Below are positions 33,982 through 42,539 of a stretch of DNA of 64,000 nucleotides, piece by piece. Each line of letters starts with the position of its first letter. Position 1 is the first letter of the stretch. Source of the DNA: JAAYUJ01 sp963698165 (GTDB lineage Bacteria > Desulfobacterota > Syntrophobacteria > Syntrophobacterales > Syntrophobacteraceae); assembly GCA_963698165.1 (NCBI GenBank), contig CAVOPT010000003.1, positions 1 to 64,000 on the forward strand. Direction: 5' to 3'. The translations under genes and the position numbers were made by a program. The notes below the pieces were generated by a model. It worked only from the letters and a program-made list of their open reading frames with translations, searched no databases and had not been told where the DNA came from.

Positions 33982-36354
33982 ATGAAGACGGAGGTCCTGA
34001 TGGATCAGGAATTGCCCGGCAAAGTTGAGCCGGTGGAGAATGTCCAGGGGAGGCTGCCTGTGCTGCCGGTGGGGGATATGGTTCTCTTTCCCGACCTGGT
34101 GATGCCCATCGACATCAAGAGGCCGGCTTCGCAGAAGCTCGTGGACGATGTGCTCATGTCCGACCACATGCTCGTTGTGGTCGCGCAAAAACAAAGAGAT
34201 CTGGAAATGCCCAGCCCGGGAGACCTTTTCGGTGTGGGCACTCTTGCCAATGTCATGAAGCTCATGAAGCAAACGGACGGGTCCTACCAGATCATCGTGC
34301 GGTCCCTCCAGCGGGTCAGGCTCAACGGTTTCGAAACCATCAACGGGTATTGGGTTGCCGACATAGAGAAACTGGCCGAGGACATGGCGGCGGGCTCTGA
34401 GATCGAGGCCCTCGTGTTCAACCTCAGGGCCCAGTTCGAAAAATTCGTGGGGCTTGCCAATTTGCCCATGGAGCTCGGCCTGGTGGCGCTGAACGTGGAA
34501 CGGCCAATCCAACTGGCCTACATCGTCGCCGCCAATCTCAACCTCACGGTGCTGGAACAGCAAACCCTGCTGGAGCTGCCTGACCTTGGGACGACCCTGG
34601 AACGCACCACCTTTTATCTGACCCGGCAACTCGAAAAGCTCGAACTGGTGCAGCAGATTCGCGACCGGGTAAAAGCCGGGATGGACAAGCGCCAGCGTGA
34701 ATATTTCCTGAGGGAGCAACTGCGCACCATCAAGGGGGAACTTGGGGAGAGCGACGACAGGAGTCCCGAGACCCAGGAGCTCCTGGTGAAGCTTGAAGAG
34801 ATGGAAATGCCCCAGGAGGCCAGGGCCGCTGCGGAAAAGGAGATCGAGCGCATGGCGCGCATGGCGCCCAACTCCTCCGAGTACACGGTTTCCAGAAACT
34901 ACCTTGATTGGCTCCTGGAGATGCCCTGGAGCGTCTCCACCCAGGACGCCCTCGACGTGCGCCAGGCGGCGGAGATCCTGGACCAGGATCATTTTGACCT
35001 GGAGAAGGTGAAGAAGCGGATCCTTGAGTACCTCGCCGTTCTGCAGCTCAAGCAGGACATGAAGGGCCCCATTCTCTGTTTCGTAGGCCCTCCGGGAGTG
35101 GGAAAAACATCACTGGGACAGTCCATCGCCCGGAGCCTGGGCAGGAAGTTCCTGCGCCTGTCTCTGGGAGGGCTCCGTGACGAGGCTGAAATTCGAGGCC
35201 ACAGGCGCACCTATGTGGGAGCTCTTCCCGGGCGCATTGTCCAGGGATTGAAGCGGGTAGGAAGCAACAACCCGGTTTTCGTGCTGGATGAAATCGACAA
35301 GGTGGGCACGGATTTCCGCGGAGACCCTTCTTCGGCCTTGCTGGAGGTTCTCGATCCCGAGCAGAACCTTGCCTTTTCAGACCATTACCTGGGAGTGCCG
35401 TTCGATCTGTCCAGGGTCCTGTTCATTGCCACCGCCAACATGATGGACACGGTTCCCTCCGCCCTCAGGGACCGCATGGAAGTCATCGAGATTCCCGGAT
35501 ACACGGAAGAGGAGAAGCTGGAGATCGCGCGGAGGTATCTTGTTGTGCGTCAGATCGAGGAGCACGGCCTGATCAACCGCGATGTGACCATCGAGGACGG
35601 GGCCATTCTGGAGATCATCCGCTCTTACACGAGGGAAGCGGGAGTTCGCAACCTCAACAGGAACATTGCATCCCTTTGCCGCAGCATTGCCAGGGAGATC
35701 GCCGAGGGCAGAGAGGGTGGCGTGGTCCTGCGCCACGAGCATGTGGCGGAAATCCTTGGCCCGGTGCGATTCATTCCCGAAATGTCCACGCGATCATGGG
35801 GACCGGGGATCAGCACGGGCCTCGCCTGGACGCCGGCCGGGGGCGACCTGATTTTTATCGAAACCTTGAGGACCCAAGGTCACGGGAAGCTGACCCTCAC
35901 GGGGCAGCTCGGCGATGTCATGAAGGAATCGGCCGCCGCCGCCTTGACTTACATCAGAGCCCGCGCGGCGGAACTGGGAATCCAGGAGGAGGACTTCGAG
36001 CACTCGGACATCCACGTGCATGTGCCGGCGGGCGCCGTGCCCAAGGATGGTCCATCCGCCGGCGTCGCTCTGGTGGTGGCCCTGGCCTCTCTCATGAGCA
36101 AGAAGCCCGTCCGGCGCGATGTGGCCATGACTGGGGAAATCACCCTTCGCGGAGATGTGCTGCCGGTCGGAGGGATCAAGGAAAAGGTGCTGGCCGCCAG
36201 GAGGGCCGGCATCAAGGAAGTCCTCATTCCCCATGTCAATGCGAAAGATCTTGTGGACATCCCCGGTCACCTGCGCTCGGACATGGTGTTTCATGAGCTT
36301 CAGCTCATTTCGGAGGCCCTCAAGCTTGCCCTCGAGCCGCGGGACTCCTCGTGA
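33982..36354 (+). CDS. lon: ATP-dependent protease Lon
   Basis: This is full-length Lon (790 residues): an N-terminal substrate domain (RLPVLPVGDMVLFPDLVMP), the AAA+ module with Walker A GPPGVGKTSLGQS and Walker B FVLDEIDKVG, and the C-terminal Ser-Lys protease. The catalytic Ser is S692 in PKDGPSAGVAL and the Lys is K735 in GIKEKVLAA. The dyad spacing of 43 residues equals that of E. coli Lon. The ATG at 33982 has GGGGAG upstream. The gene follows hsp20 closely. Lon removes damaged and regulatory proteins. Confidence 0.97.
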   Translation: MKTEVLMDQELPGKVEPVENVQGRLPVLPVGDMVLFPDLVMPIDIKRPASQKLVDDVLMSDHMLVVVAQKQRDLEMPSPGDLFGVGTLANVMKLMKQTDGSYQIIVRSLQRVRLNGFETINGYWVADIEKLAEDMAAGSEIEALVFNLRAQFEKFVGLANLPMELGLVALNVERPIQLAYIVAANLNLTVLEQQTLLELPDLGTTLERTTFYLTRQLEKLELVQQIRDRVKAGMDKRQREYFLREQLRTIKGELGESDDRSPETQELLVKLEEMEMPQEARAAAEKEIERMARMAPNSSEYTVSRNYLDWLLEMPWSVSTQDALDVRQAAEILDQDHFDLEKVKKRILEYLAVLQLKQDMKGPILCFVGPPGVGKTSLGQSIARSLGRKFLRLSLGGLRDEAEIRGHRRTYVGALPGRIVQGLKRVGSNNPVFVLDEIDKVGTDFRGDPSSALLEVLDPEQNLAFSDHYLGVPFDLSRVLFIATANMMDTVPSALRDRMEVIEIPGYTEEEKLEIARRYLVVRQIEEHGLINRDVTIEDGAILEIIRSYTREAGVRNLNRNIASLCRSIAREIAEGREGGVVLRHEHVAEILGPVRFIPEMSTRSWGPGISTGLAWTPAGGDLIFIETLRTQGHGKLTLTGQLGDVMKESAAAALTYIRARAAELGIQEEDFEHSDIHVHVPAGAVPKDGPSAGVALVVALASLMSKKPVRRDVAMTGEITLRGDVLPVGGIKEKVLAARRAGIKEVLIPHVNAKDLVDIPGHLRSDMVFHELQLISEALKLALEPRDSS

Positions 36355-37481
36355 CACGATGAGCACGGATCAACAAACGGAGTCACTGGCCGGTTTTCGG
36401 TCTGCTAGCAACCCCCCCTTAGCGGATAGTCTCAAGGTAGGCTTCGATAGCTCGGGCAGAGGAGATGGGATTCTGAGATGGTTTACTGGCTGTCGCTTTT
36501 CAACGTACGTTGCCTGTCTCTCAAGCGCGCATCAGGTGAAGTGTTGTTCGGGAGTGTCTCTGAATTTCCTCGAGAGTTGGAAGATGGGTCGCAAATTGTG
36601 TATGGGCAATGATATCGGATGACTGAGAGCGGCAACAACATGACCGACCGTTTCGCGATATCAAACCGAAAAGCGGACTGAAATGAGCGGCATCACACGG
36701 GAACAGAGAGTGGAAATCCGGCGAACTGTGGATGAGCGGAGCGAGGCGGCCGCGCTGGAGGCCATAGGGTGTCCGGCTTTGGGCATGGCGGCTGGTATCC
36801 ATGAACGGTGGATGAGAGTCCCTGCGAGTCGGGTCAAAGGCGCGCGAGCCGCCATTGTGGAGGCGGGCGGGAAAGTGTTCAAACCAGAACAGATTTGAGG
36901 AAAGCCTGTTCTGTTTCTTTGTGGCATCATCGGCCGCTCCTTTGCGAGCAATTTCAAAAATCCGAACATATTCTGTTCGACTCCCTCAGGCCGCAGCGTT
37001 TCCATTTCGGATGAATGGATCTCCTACCCCACTCTTTCTGAGATTCTCTTCTTTTCCATATGTAGCTCATAAGCGTTATGTACGTCCTCAAATGGTGAGT
37101 TCTTCAGATTGGCAAGATGAAGCAACTCTCCAACTTGTGTCCAGACGGGGATTCGCGGAGATCTGGTACGTACAGTGGCAAGCAACGTGGAATCCAAATC
37201 GAAGCACAGACAAATGCCTTGACCGGAGAAATCTGAGAGCCGATCAGCCTGTGCCAAGCAGTGGAACTTGGCGGTGATAGTCATGGGCAACGATTTCGTA
37301 ATGATGTGCAACAAAAAGCAGGGGGTAATGCTGACCCTGCCCTTCATTAATCAGAATTCATTTGTCATCCTACTTTTTATATTCTCCGACACTCCCTTCA
37401 GGTTTTCTCAAGGCCGAGAGCCTTTTGGCGGCCTACCCTTGTTCCCTCGTCGAGGTCCGCAGTTGTGCCTGTTCCCCAACG
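36355..37481. other. Gene-poor stretch at the left edge of a possible island
   Basis: This contains only short, low-quality frames apart from a possible 71-codon gene at 36683-36898. The base composition drops after about 36900. I see no integrase, transposase or tRNA that would define an attachment site. Confidence 0.5.
36683..36898 (+). CDS. Possible small hypothetical protein
   Basis: A 71-codon frame (MSGITREQRVEIRRTVDERS) has a mixed amphipathic composition and plausible helix repeats. I do not recognise a family, and no strong ribosome site precedes it. It may be spurious. Confidence 0.3.
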   Translation: MSGITREQRVEIRRTVDERSEAAALEAIGCPALGMAAGIHERWMRVPASRVKGARAAIVEAGGKVFKPEQI

Positions 37482-38336
37482 TCACTCGACGTCATAATAC
37501 GTCGGGAAGATTTCGCCGTTCGACCGGGTTTCCGGCAGCACATAGACGATGCCATACGTCCCAGTAAAAGCCGGGATCACGACGTTATTGTAGAACTTCG
37601 CTGGAACATTGATGCAACCATAAGAAATACGGTTGTCGAGCGGCGTTGGAGTGTCCAAGCGCTGCAGGCGGTTCTCCGTGGGCTTGCCCGTAACCACCCG
37701 ATGCAGGGAAACGGAAAGGTCGTAGTCCACCCAGAGGACGTCCTTTCCGTGGAAATTGTAGCCCAGAGAGGCCACGAAGCGGCCCGCCGTTGTAGTGCGC
37801 TCCTCAGGGCGCATGTCCGACAATTTCCGGTCGCCGATACCGGGAATGGAGTCATCACCCCGCACCAGGCCCAACAGGGCTGGGGCTGCGCCACGAAGTC
37901 GCCCATTGGCATCGAATACAAAGACTTTGGCGTCCATCTTGTCGACAATCACGAATGGCATGCCGTGATTGTCACCTGAATCGAAGACCCAGTCTGCCAC
38001 GCGCTGGGCATTCCTGGACTTATGTTCCCCTTCGAAGTTCGCCCGTTTGGGATGAGGTGCCACAACGGGTTGCGTCTCAATAGTCAAGCGGGTTGCTGCA
38101 ACTTGATGGGCAGACAATGAGTGGCTCGGCTTGGACAATTGCGCAGCGTTGTCCGCAGCGGCAACATGGTGGGGGGTAAAACTGACGGCGAGCAGGCCAA
38201 GACAAAGCCCTTTGGTTATGATCGCTGCGAGCGAGCCAACGCTCCCTGAGCGCTTTGTGCAACGCAATGCCGCCAAGAGGCACAGCCTGAATTTTTTTCT
38301 ATTTGTGTCATATGATCGTCCGTGCCGCATCGGCAT
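37482..38336 (-). CDS. Exported L,D-transpeptidase (YkuD family)
   Basis: The protein has a hydrophobic export signal after a basic N-terminal stretch (IITKGLCLGLLAVSF). A YkuD catalytic domain occupies the C-terminal half: FVIVDKMDAKVFVFD, then HRVVTGKPTENR and the active-site segment ISYGCINVPAKFY with the nucleophilic Cys. Such enzymes make 3-3 cross-links or anchor lipoproteins. I use the ATG at 38336; a TTG at 38357 is less likely. It has no matching neighbours and lies in the compositionally distinct region after lon. Confidence 0.85.
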   Translation of the reverse strand: MPMRHGRSYDTNRKKFRLCLLAALRCTKRSGSVGSLAAIITKGLCLGLLAVSFTPHHVAAADNAAQLSKPSHSLSAHQVAATRLTIETQPVVAPHPKRANFEGEHKSRNAQRVADWVFDSGDNHGMPFVIVDKMDAKVFVFDANGRLRGAAPALLGLVRGDDSIPGIGDRKLSDMRPEERTTTAGRFVASLGYNFHGKDVLWVDYDLSVSLHRVVTGKPTENRLQRLDTPTPLDNRISYGCINVPAKFYNNVVIPAFTGTYGIVYVLPETRSNGEIFPTYYDVE

Positions 38337-38417
38337 GTTTCGCTCGTCCAGCAACAACGGTAAGTTGCCCTGCCTCGTGTTCTATCAATCAGCAAGGCAG
38401 GGCGCCGGTGGTGTGAA

Positions 38418-38603
38418 TTAGTTGCGGTCCTTTTTTAGCGGAGGAGCCGGTTGGACTGGCACATACGGGCGCTCAGGAGCCGCTTGGACTACCGCAGGCG
38501 CAGGGGTCTCTTCCGCGCATTTCCACCCGAGACACGCGCAACCACCCAAAGATATACTGATGATGCCAACAAACAATACGAGCAAAAATGATGTTTTTCT
38601 CAT
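38418..38603 (-). CDS. Small lipoprotein
   Basis: This 61-residue protein starts MRKTSFLLVLFVGIISISLGGC. The hydrophobic run ending LGGC is a lipobox, so the Cys at about residue 22 is lipidated. The mature tail is short and Pro-rich (PYVPVQPAPPLKKDRN). GGAG precedes the ATG at 38603. It lies just upstream (by strand) of the L,D-transpeptidase, and both may act in the envelope. Confidence 0.7.
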   Translation of the reverse strand: MRKTSFLLVLFVGIISISLGGCACLGWKCAEETPAPAVVQAAPERPYVPVQPAPPLKKDRN

Positions 38604-39543
38604 GGTGCACTCCTTCATTAGATTATTTTGTTAGTTACCCACTCTCACCAATTGCCGAACCTCCAGAATGACCGGTTCAACAATCTCTATACCGGCCAAA
38701 CATCTCCATTCCTAAAATTGTTTTTGGAGACCGCACAATTTGTCATAAACCATGGCACCGCTGGGAGTGATTTCGAGAAAATCTCCTGCTGCGATGATCT
38801 TGATCTTTGTTGCCATGTGGATACCTCTTTTTGCTCATTATGGATGCGCAGGCGTCTATAGTACTTTGGTTCTACGAAATTTTCCACGGGTTCTTTCAAT
38901 CCACGTCGCAAGTCAATTCAGACGCTTGACAGAATGTTTGGGATCCTTATCCGGATCAACCGGGATTTTTCGGATCTGTGTGTCAGAGGAGATAATGAGT
39001 GTATTGTTTTCGTTTGTTCCTGCTCACACTGAGTCTGGTATTGATTCATCATCTCGGGATAATGCTGTCTTGTTGATGAGAAAAAGGAAGTGATAATAAG
39101 AACTTCACGAAGCTCTCCTGGACCTTAGACATCTCGATCGCCCGGAAAGTCAACACCTCCAAATCATTTCCGTTCTGCTCACCCGCCAGATCGAGATTCC
39201 ACCTTTTGGCAAGTTAAGCAATTTTTTTGTCGAGTATGCCCGACCGGCATATGAAGGGGGAAGGTGCATGCGGTGGCAAGGACGGTTGAGCATCCGGAGT
39301 TCTCCAGTTTTTGGCCATCCTTCCAATTTGCGTGATGAACAGAAAGATGCACGCACTCTATCCGGAAATCCTTGCAAGGACTTTACGCCTAAAATATATT
39401 ACGAAATCAGGACGATGAGGAAAGCCACCTCTCGTCAGGCACCCATACAACAGTCCACTCTCTTGTCCCTGTTGCTCAGGCCACCCCCTCTGCGTCCTGG
39501 AGATGAACAGTCCTGTTCAATCACTTGTTGGGAGAAAGCTAGG
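38604..39543. other. AT-richer region without a supported gene
   Basis: Open frames here are short and on opposite strands. None has both a ribosome site and a recognisable product. The stretch is clearly lower in GC than the flanking core genes and fits an acquired or decayed segment. Confidence 0.5.
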
Positions 39544-41181
39544 CTAGCGGACCAAAGCACGCGCAACTGAAATGCACGTGAGCGGGTGGTACTGCCCGAA
39601 GTACATTGGCGGCACCACCAGCGACGGCATGACGAACTTCTTGACCGCATGGATCGCGCCCAGCACGCTGTACTCCGTGGTGAACACGATCCCGTTGGGA
39701 ATCTCTACAAACTGCCCTAGGAACGCGAAGTTCTTTGAGCCCGCCGGCACCACCGCAGGCCGGTCGCCCTTGGCTCTGCTGAGAAACTGGCTGATGCTGT
39801 AGGGCAGCATGCAGGGGATGCAGGTGGAGGTGTCGAGGATCTCGTTCTTCTCCACCTCGTCCTGGTCGAACTGCAGGTGGCCCAACAGCTCCTCCAGGAT
39901 CTCGCGACCTGTGCACTCGGGCATGGTCTTCTTCACGAACTTGCCGATGTTGTTGTCCCGCAGCGCCGTCACCCAGATGACGCACGTATCGCGGGGCTGG
40001 TCGGGGAACAAGGGCTGGCGGTACGTGTGGAGGTGCATGATCCACGGGGAGGCGGTGATGGGCAGCGGGCTCTGGCGACCCATCTGGCGCTCCACTAACC
40101 ACTCGAACTTGCGCTGGAACAGTCCTCCGCGGAAGGTGACGGTGAAGGTCATCATCTTGGACTGCGAGATGTCGCGCAGGAACTGGTCGGGGCGGCCGAA
40201 GTCGGGCTGCTTGGCGGCAATCTTCTTCCACAGCGTCCACGCTCCGCCAAGGTTCTGGCTGCCGACGGCGGGCTTGTCCACCGGGCGGTCGTGGGCGCCG
40301 AACGAGGCGTTGCTGATCATGGAGCCGATGGTCAGGAAGACGAGGTCGGTGTCGCGCACCTGGATGGAGGGCTTGGGCTCGCCGCTCTCGGTCTCGAGGT
40401 GGATGCGCTCAATCCAACGCTCCTTGCCGCCGGCGGCGATCTTGAAGTCTACGTCCGAGATCCTGCAGTTGTAGTGGAAGTTCACGCCCTTCTTTTGCAT
40501 GAAACGCAGGGCGGGCAGGATGAACGAGTGGAAGTTGGTATAGCGAGTACGCTCCAGAGCCACCATCGTGTTCATGTTCGGCATCTCGTGAAAGAAGAGG
40601 TGCATGTAGCGCTTCATTTCCACCGCTGAATGCCACGGCTGGAAGGCAAAAAGTGACCGCCACATGTACCAGTAATTGCTGGTGAAGAAAGCTTCTCCAA
40701 AGATGTCCGTAATCTTCGCACCGTCTGGAATCAGAAACTCGGGTGTGGCTAGAAGTTTTGCCATCTTCAATCTTTCAGCAGTGTTGAGACCAAGTTGATA
40801 TCCGGTGTCCTTCTTACCATTCTCATGCAGAAGGCGAACGACAGTGTCAATTCTGCATTCTTCACGGTTCTTCTGATGGTCTTGTAGACACGATTCATTA
40901 TCATTGTACGGAATAATGGACCACAGTTCTTTGGTGCAGGGATATACCTTGTCTTCAAACATGCGACTGCCTTGCATGAGGTACGCCGGTTGGTCGTTCA
41001 CTATCATCTCTGAGGCATCACAGCTTCCTCCAACAAGATCCTTGTCGCCCTTTTGCTCAAAGATATGGATATTGGATGGATTAAAGTCCGCCTTCTGGAT
41101 CAGATACATCGCAGCAGCAATGGAGCCCAAGCCAAGACCATTAAGATAAACCTTGACAGAAGAATCTTGTTTCTTTTCCAT
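39544..41181 (-). CDS. ohyA: Oleate hydratase-type FAD protein (paralog 2), mosaic base composition
   Basis: This belongs to the oleate hydratase/MCRA family, which adds water across the cis-9 double bond of oleate using an FAD scaffold. The N terminus has YLNGLGLGSIAAAMYLIQ (the GxGxx-A FAD motif) and HIFEQKGDKDLVGGSCDASE. The family segments FQPWHSAVEMKRYMHLFFHE and FTTEYSVLGAIHAVKKF are clear. 545 residues is near normal. The 5' part (about 40,690-41,181) is AT-rich while the rest is strongly GC-rich (see findings). The active Glu/Tyr residues of characterised hydratases are not all where I expect, so the reaction is uncertain. Confidence 0.85.
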   Translation of the reverse strand: MEKKQDSSVKVYLNGLGLGSIAAAMYLIQKADFNPSNIHIFEQKGDKDLVGGSCDASEMIVNDQPAYLMQGSRMFEDKVYPCTKELWSIIPYNDNESCLQDHQKNREECRIDTVVRLLHENGKKDTGYQLGLNTAERLKMAKLLATPEFLIPDGAKITDIFGEAFFTSNYWYMWRSLFAFQPWHSAVEMKRYMHLFFHEMPNMNTMVALERTRYTNFHSFILPALRFMQKKGVNFHYNCRISDVDFKIAAGGKERWIERIHLETESGEPKPSIQVRDTDLVFLTIGSMISNASFGAHDRPVDKPAVGSQNLGGAWTLWKKIAAKQPDFGRPDQFLRDISQSKMMTFTVTFRGGLFQRKFEWLVERQMGRQSPLPITASPWIMHLHTYRQPLFPDQPRDTCVIWVTALRDNNIGKFVKKTMPECTGREILEELLGHLQFDQDEVEKNEILDTSTCIPCMLPYSISQFLSRAKGDRPAVVPAGSKNFAFLGQFVEIPNGIVFTTEYSVLGAIHAVKKFVMPSLVVPPMYFGQYHPLTCISVARALVR

Positions 41182-41221
41182 TTTAGTGTACCTCTCTTAT
41201 TAGAACTTCCCGGTGAAAAGC

Positions 41222-41367
41222 TTAATCGCCCCCGACAATACCGAAATCCCGCAGCAGTGCGCCGATCTGGGTTTTGTCTAGCTTGTTCATCAGCAGATTG
41301 CTCAGGAACGCAGGACCCGGGATGTCGATCTCCTTGCCGTCGCGCAGGCGGCCGGTCGCGGATAGGA
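41222..41367 (-). pseudogene. Fragment of an oleate hydratase gene (3' end copy)
   Basis: This stretch is a near-identical copy of the last 48 codons of the oleate hydratase at 42540-44309. It includes the IPGPAFLSNLLMNKLDKTQ-like block and its own stop (TAA instead of TGA). Homology stops abruptly at 41367. It is the remnant of a duplicated gene, located between paralog 2 and the cation transporter. Confidence 0.9.
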
Positions 41368-41386
41368 GCAACCGCGGCCACGCTTC

Positions 41387-42397
41387 TCATGGTGCCGTCG
41401 GCGCTTCCACAGCCGAGTCGGGCGTTGCCATGGCCTCGGGCGGCGGTCGGATTGCATCCGGCCTGGACCAGCGCTGCGGCAGGTCTCCCGACCCGGACTC
41501 GATGAACAGTCGCTTGATCATCGGAAACCGTTCCCTTACCCGGCGCTCCACCTCGGCCATCGCCAACGCAGCGTCGGCAGTTTCCGTCCCCGCGTCGAAG
41601 TCCAGGTCCATCGTGACCAGCGCGTCGTTGGGCCCCACGTACATCGACAGCACGCGCCCGACGTCGCGCACCCCGGGCTGTGCCAGCGCGATGTCGCGCA
41701 GGGCGCGCGCGGTTTCCGGGCGGATGCCTTCACCGATGAGCAGGCCGCGGGACTGCCAGGCGAGCAGACTCGCCACGCCGGCCAGCAGGATGCCGATCAG
41801 CACCGAGGCTGCACCGTCCAGTGCCGGCATCTGCAGCCGATGGCTGATCGCGATGCCCACCGCGGCGATCGCCAGGCCCACGAGTGCGGCCGAGTCCTCG
41901 GCCAGCACGGTGTAGGTGGTCGGGTCCTTGCTGCGGTGCGCGAACTCCAAGAACGGGGTACCGCCGGCCAGTCGCTGGAACTGGCGCAGCGCGATGGCGA
42001 AACTGATGCTCTCGAAGAGCGCTGCTGCGCCGAGCACCGCGTAGTTCCAGGTCGGGTCGTGCAGAGGCTGCGGATGGCGGATGTGTTGCACGCCTTCGTA
42101 GAACGAGATGCCGCCGCCGAGGCCGAAGATTAGCACGGCCACGATCAGGCTCCAGAAATACAGCTCTTTGCCGTGCCCGAACGGATGTTCGGGTGTGGCG
42201 GGCCGCTGGCTCAGGCGGATGCCGACGAGCAGGAGCACGCCGTTGAAGCTGTCGACCGATGAGTGAATGCCCTCCGAGAGCATGGCCGAGCTGCCGGTGA
42301 TGCCGGCCACCACGAGCTTGGTGACGGCGATGGCGACATTGGCCGCGATGGCCGCGTAGATGGACAGCTTCGAAGACACCCGCCACGTGGACCTCAT
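41387..42397 (-). CDS. Cation diffusion facilitator (CDF) transporter
   Basis: This six-helix CDF-family divalent metal/proton antiporter has the metal site HSSVDSFNG (HxxxD) in helix 2, and its partner in helix 5 is VLAEDSAALVGL. The conserved HPFGHGKELYFWSL lies after helix 2. A C-terminal cytoplasmic domain (DVGRVLSMYVGPNDALVTMDLDF) follows. 336 residues is typical. It exports Zn, Fe or similar ions. The codon use is GC-rich and unlike the AT-richer flanks to the left. It is bracketed by duplicated oleate hydratase 3' ends. Confidence 0.92.
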   Translation of the reverse strand: MRSTWRVSSKLSIYAAIAANVAIAVTKLVVAGITGSSAMLSEGIHSSVDSFNGVLLLVGIRLSQRPATPEHPFGHGKELYFWSLIVAVLIFGLGGGISFYEGVQHIRHPQPLHDPTWNYAVLGAAALFESISFAIALRQFQRLAGGTPFLEFAHRSKDPTTYTVLAEDSAALVGLAIAAVGIAISHRLQMPALDGAASVLIGILLAGVASLLAWQSRGLLIGEGIRPETARALRDIALAQPGVRDVGRVLSMYVGPNDALVTMDLDFDAGTETADAALAMAEVERRVRERFPMIKRLFIESGSGDLPQRWSRPDAIRPPPEAMATPDSAVEAPTAP

Positions 42398-42539
42398 CGC
42401 GCAGCCGATCCGACCGGCCCGCTGAAGGTTAGACCCATCCGGCCGTGGTCAAGCATGTCGCGCTGCCGTCGATCTGTCCCACCAGTCGCAAGACATGGTC
42501 CTGGTCGCGTGCAGGCTCTTTGCATATGCAGAAGTCTGG

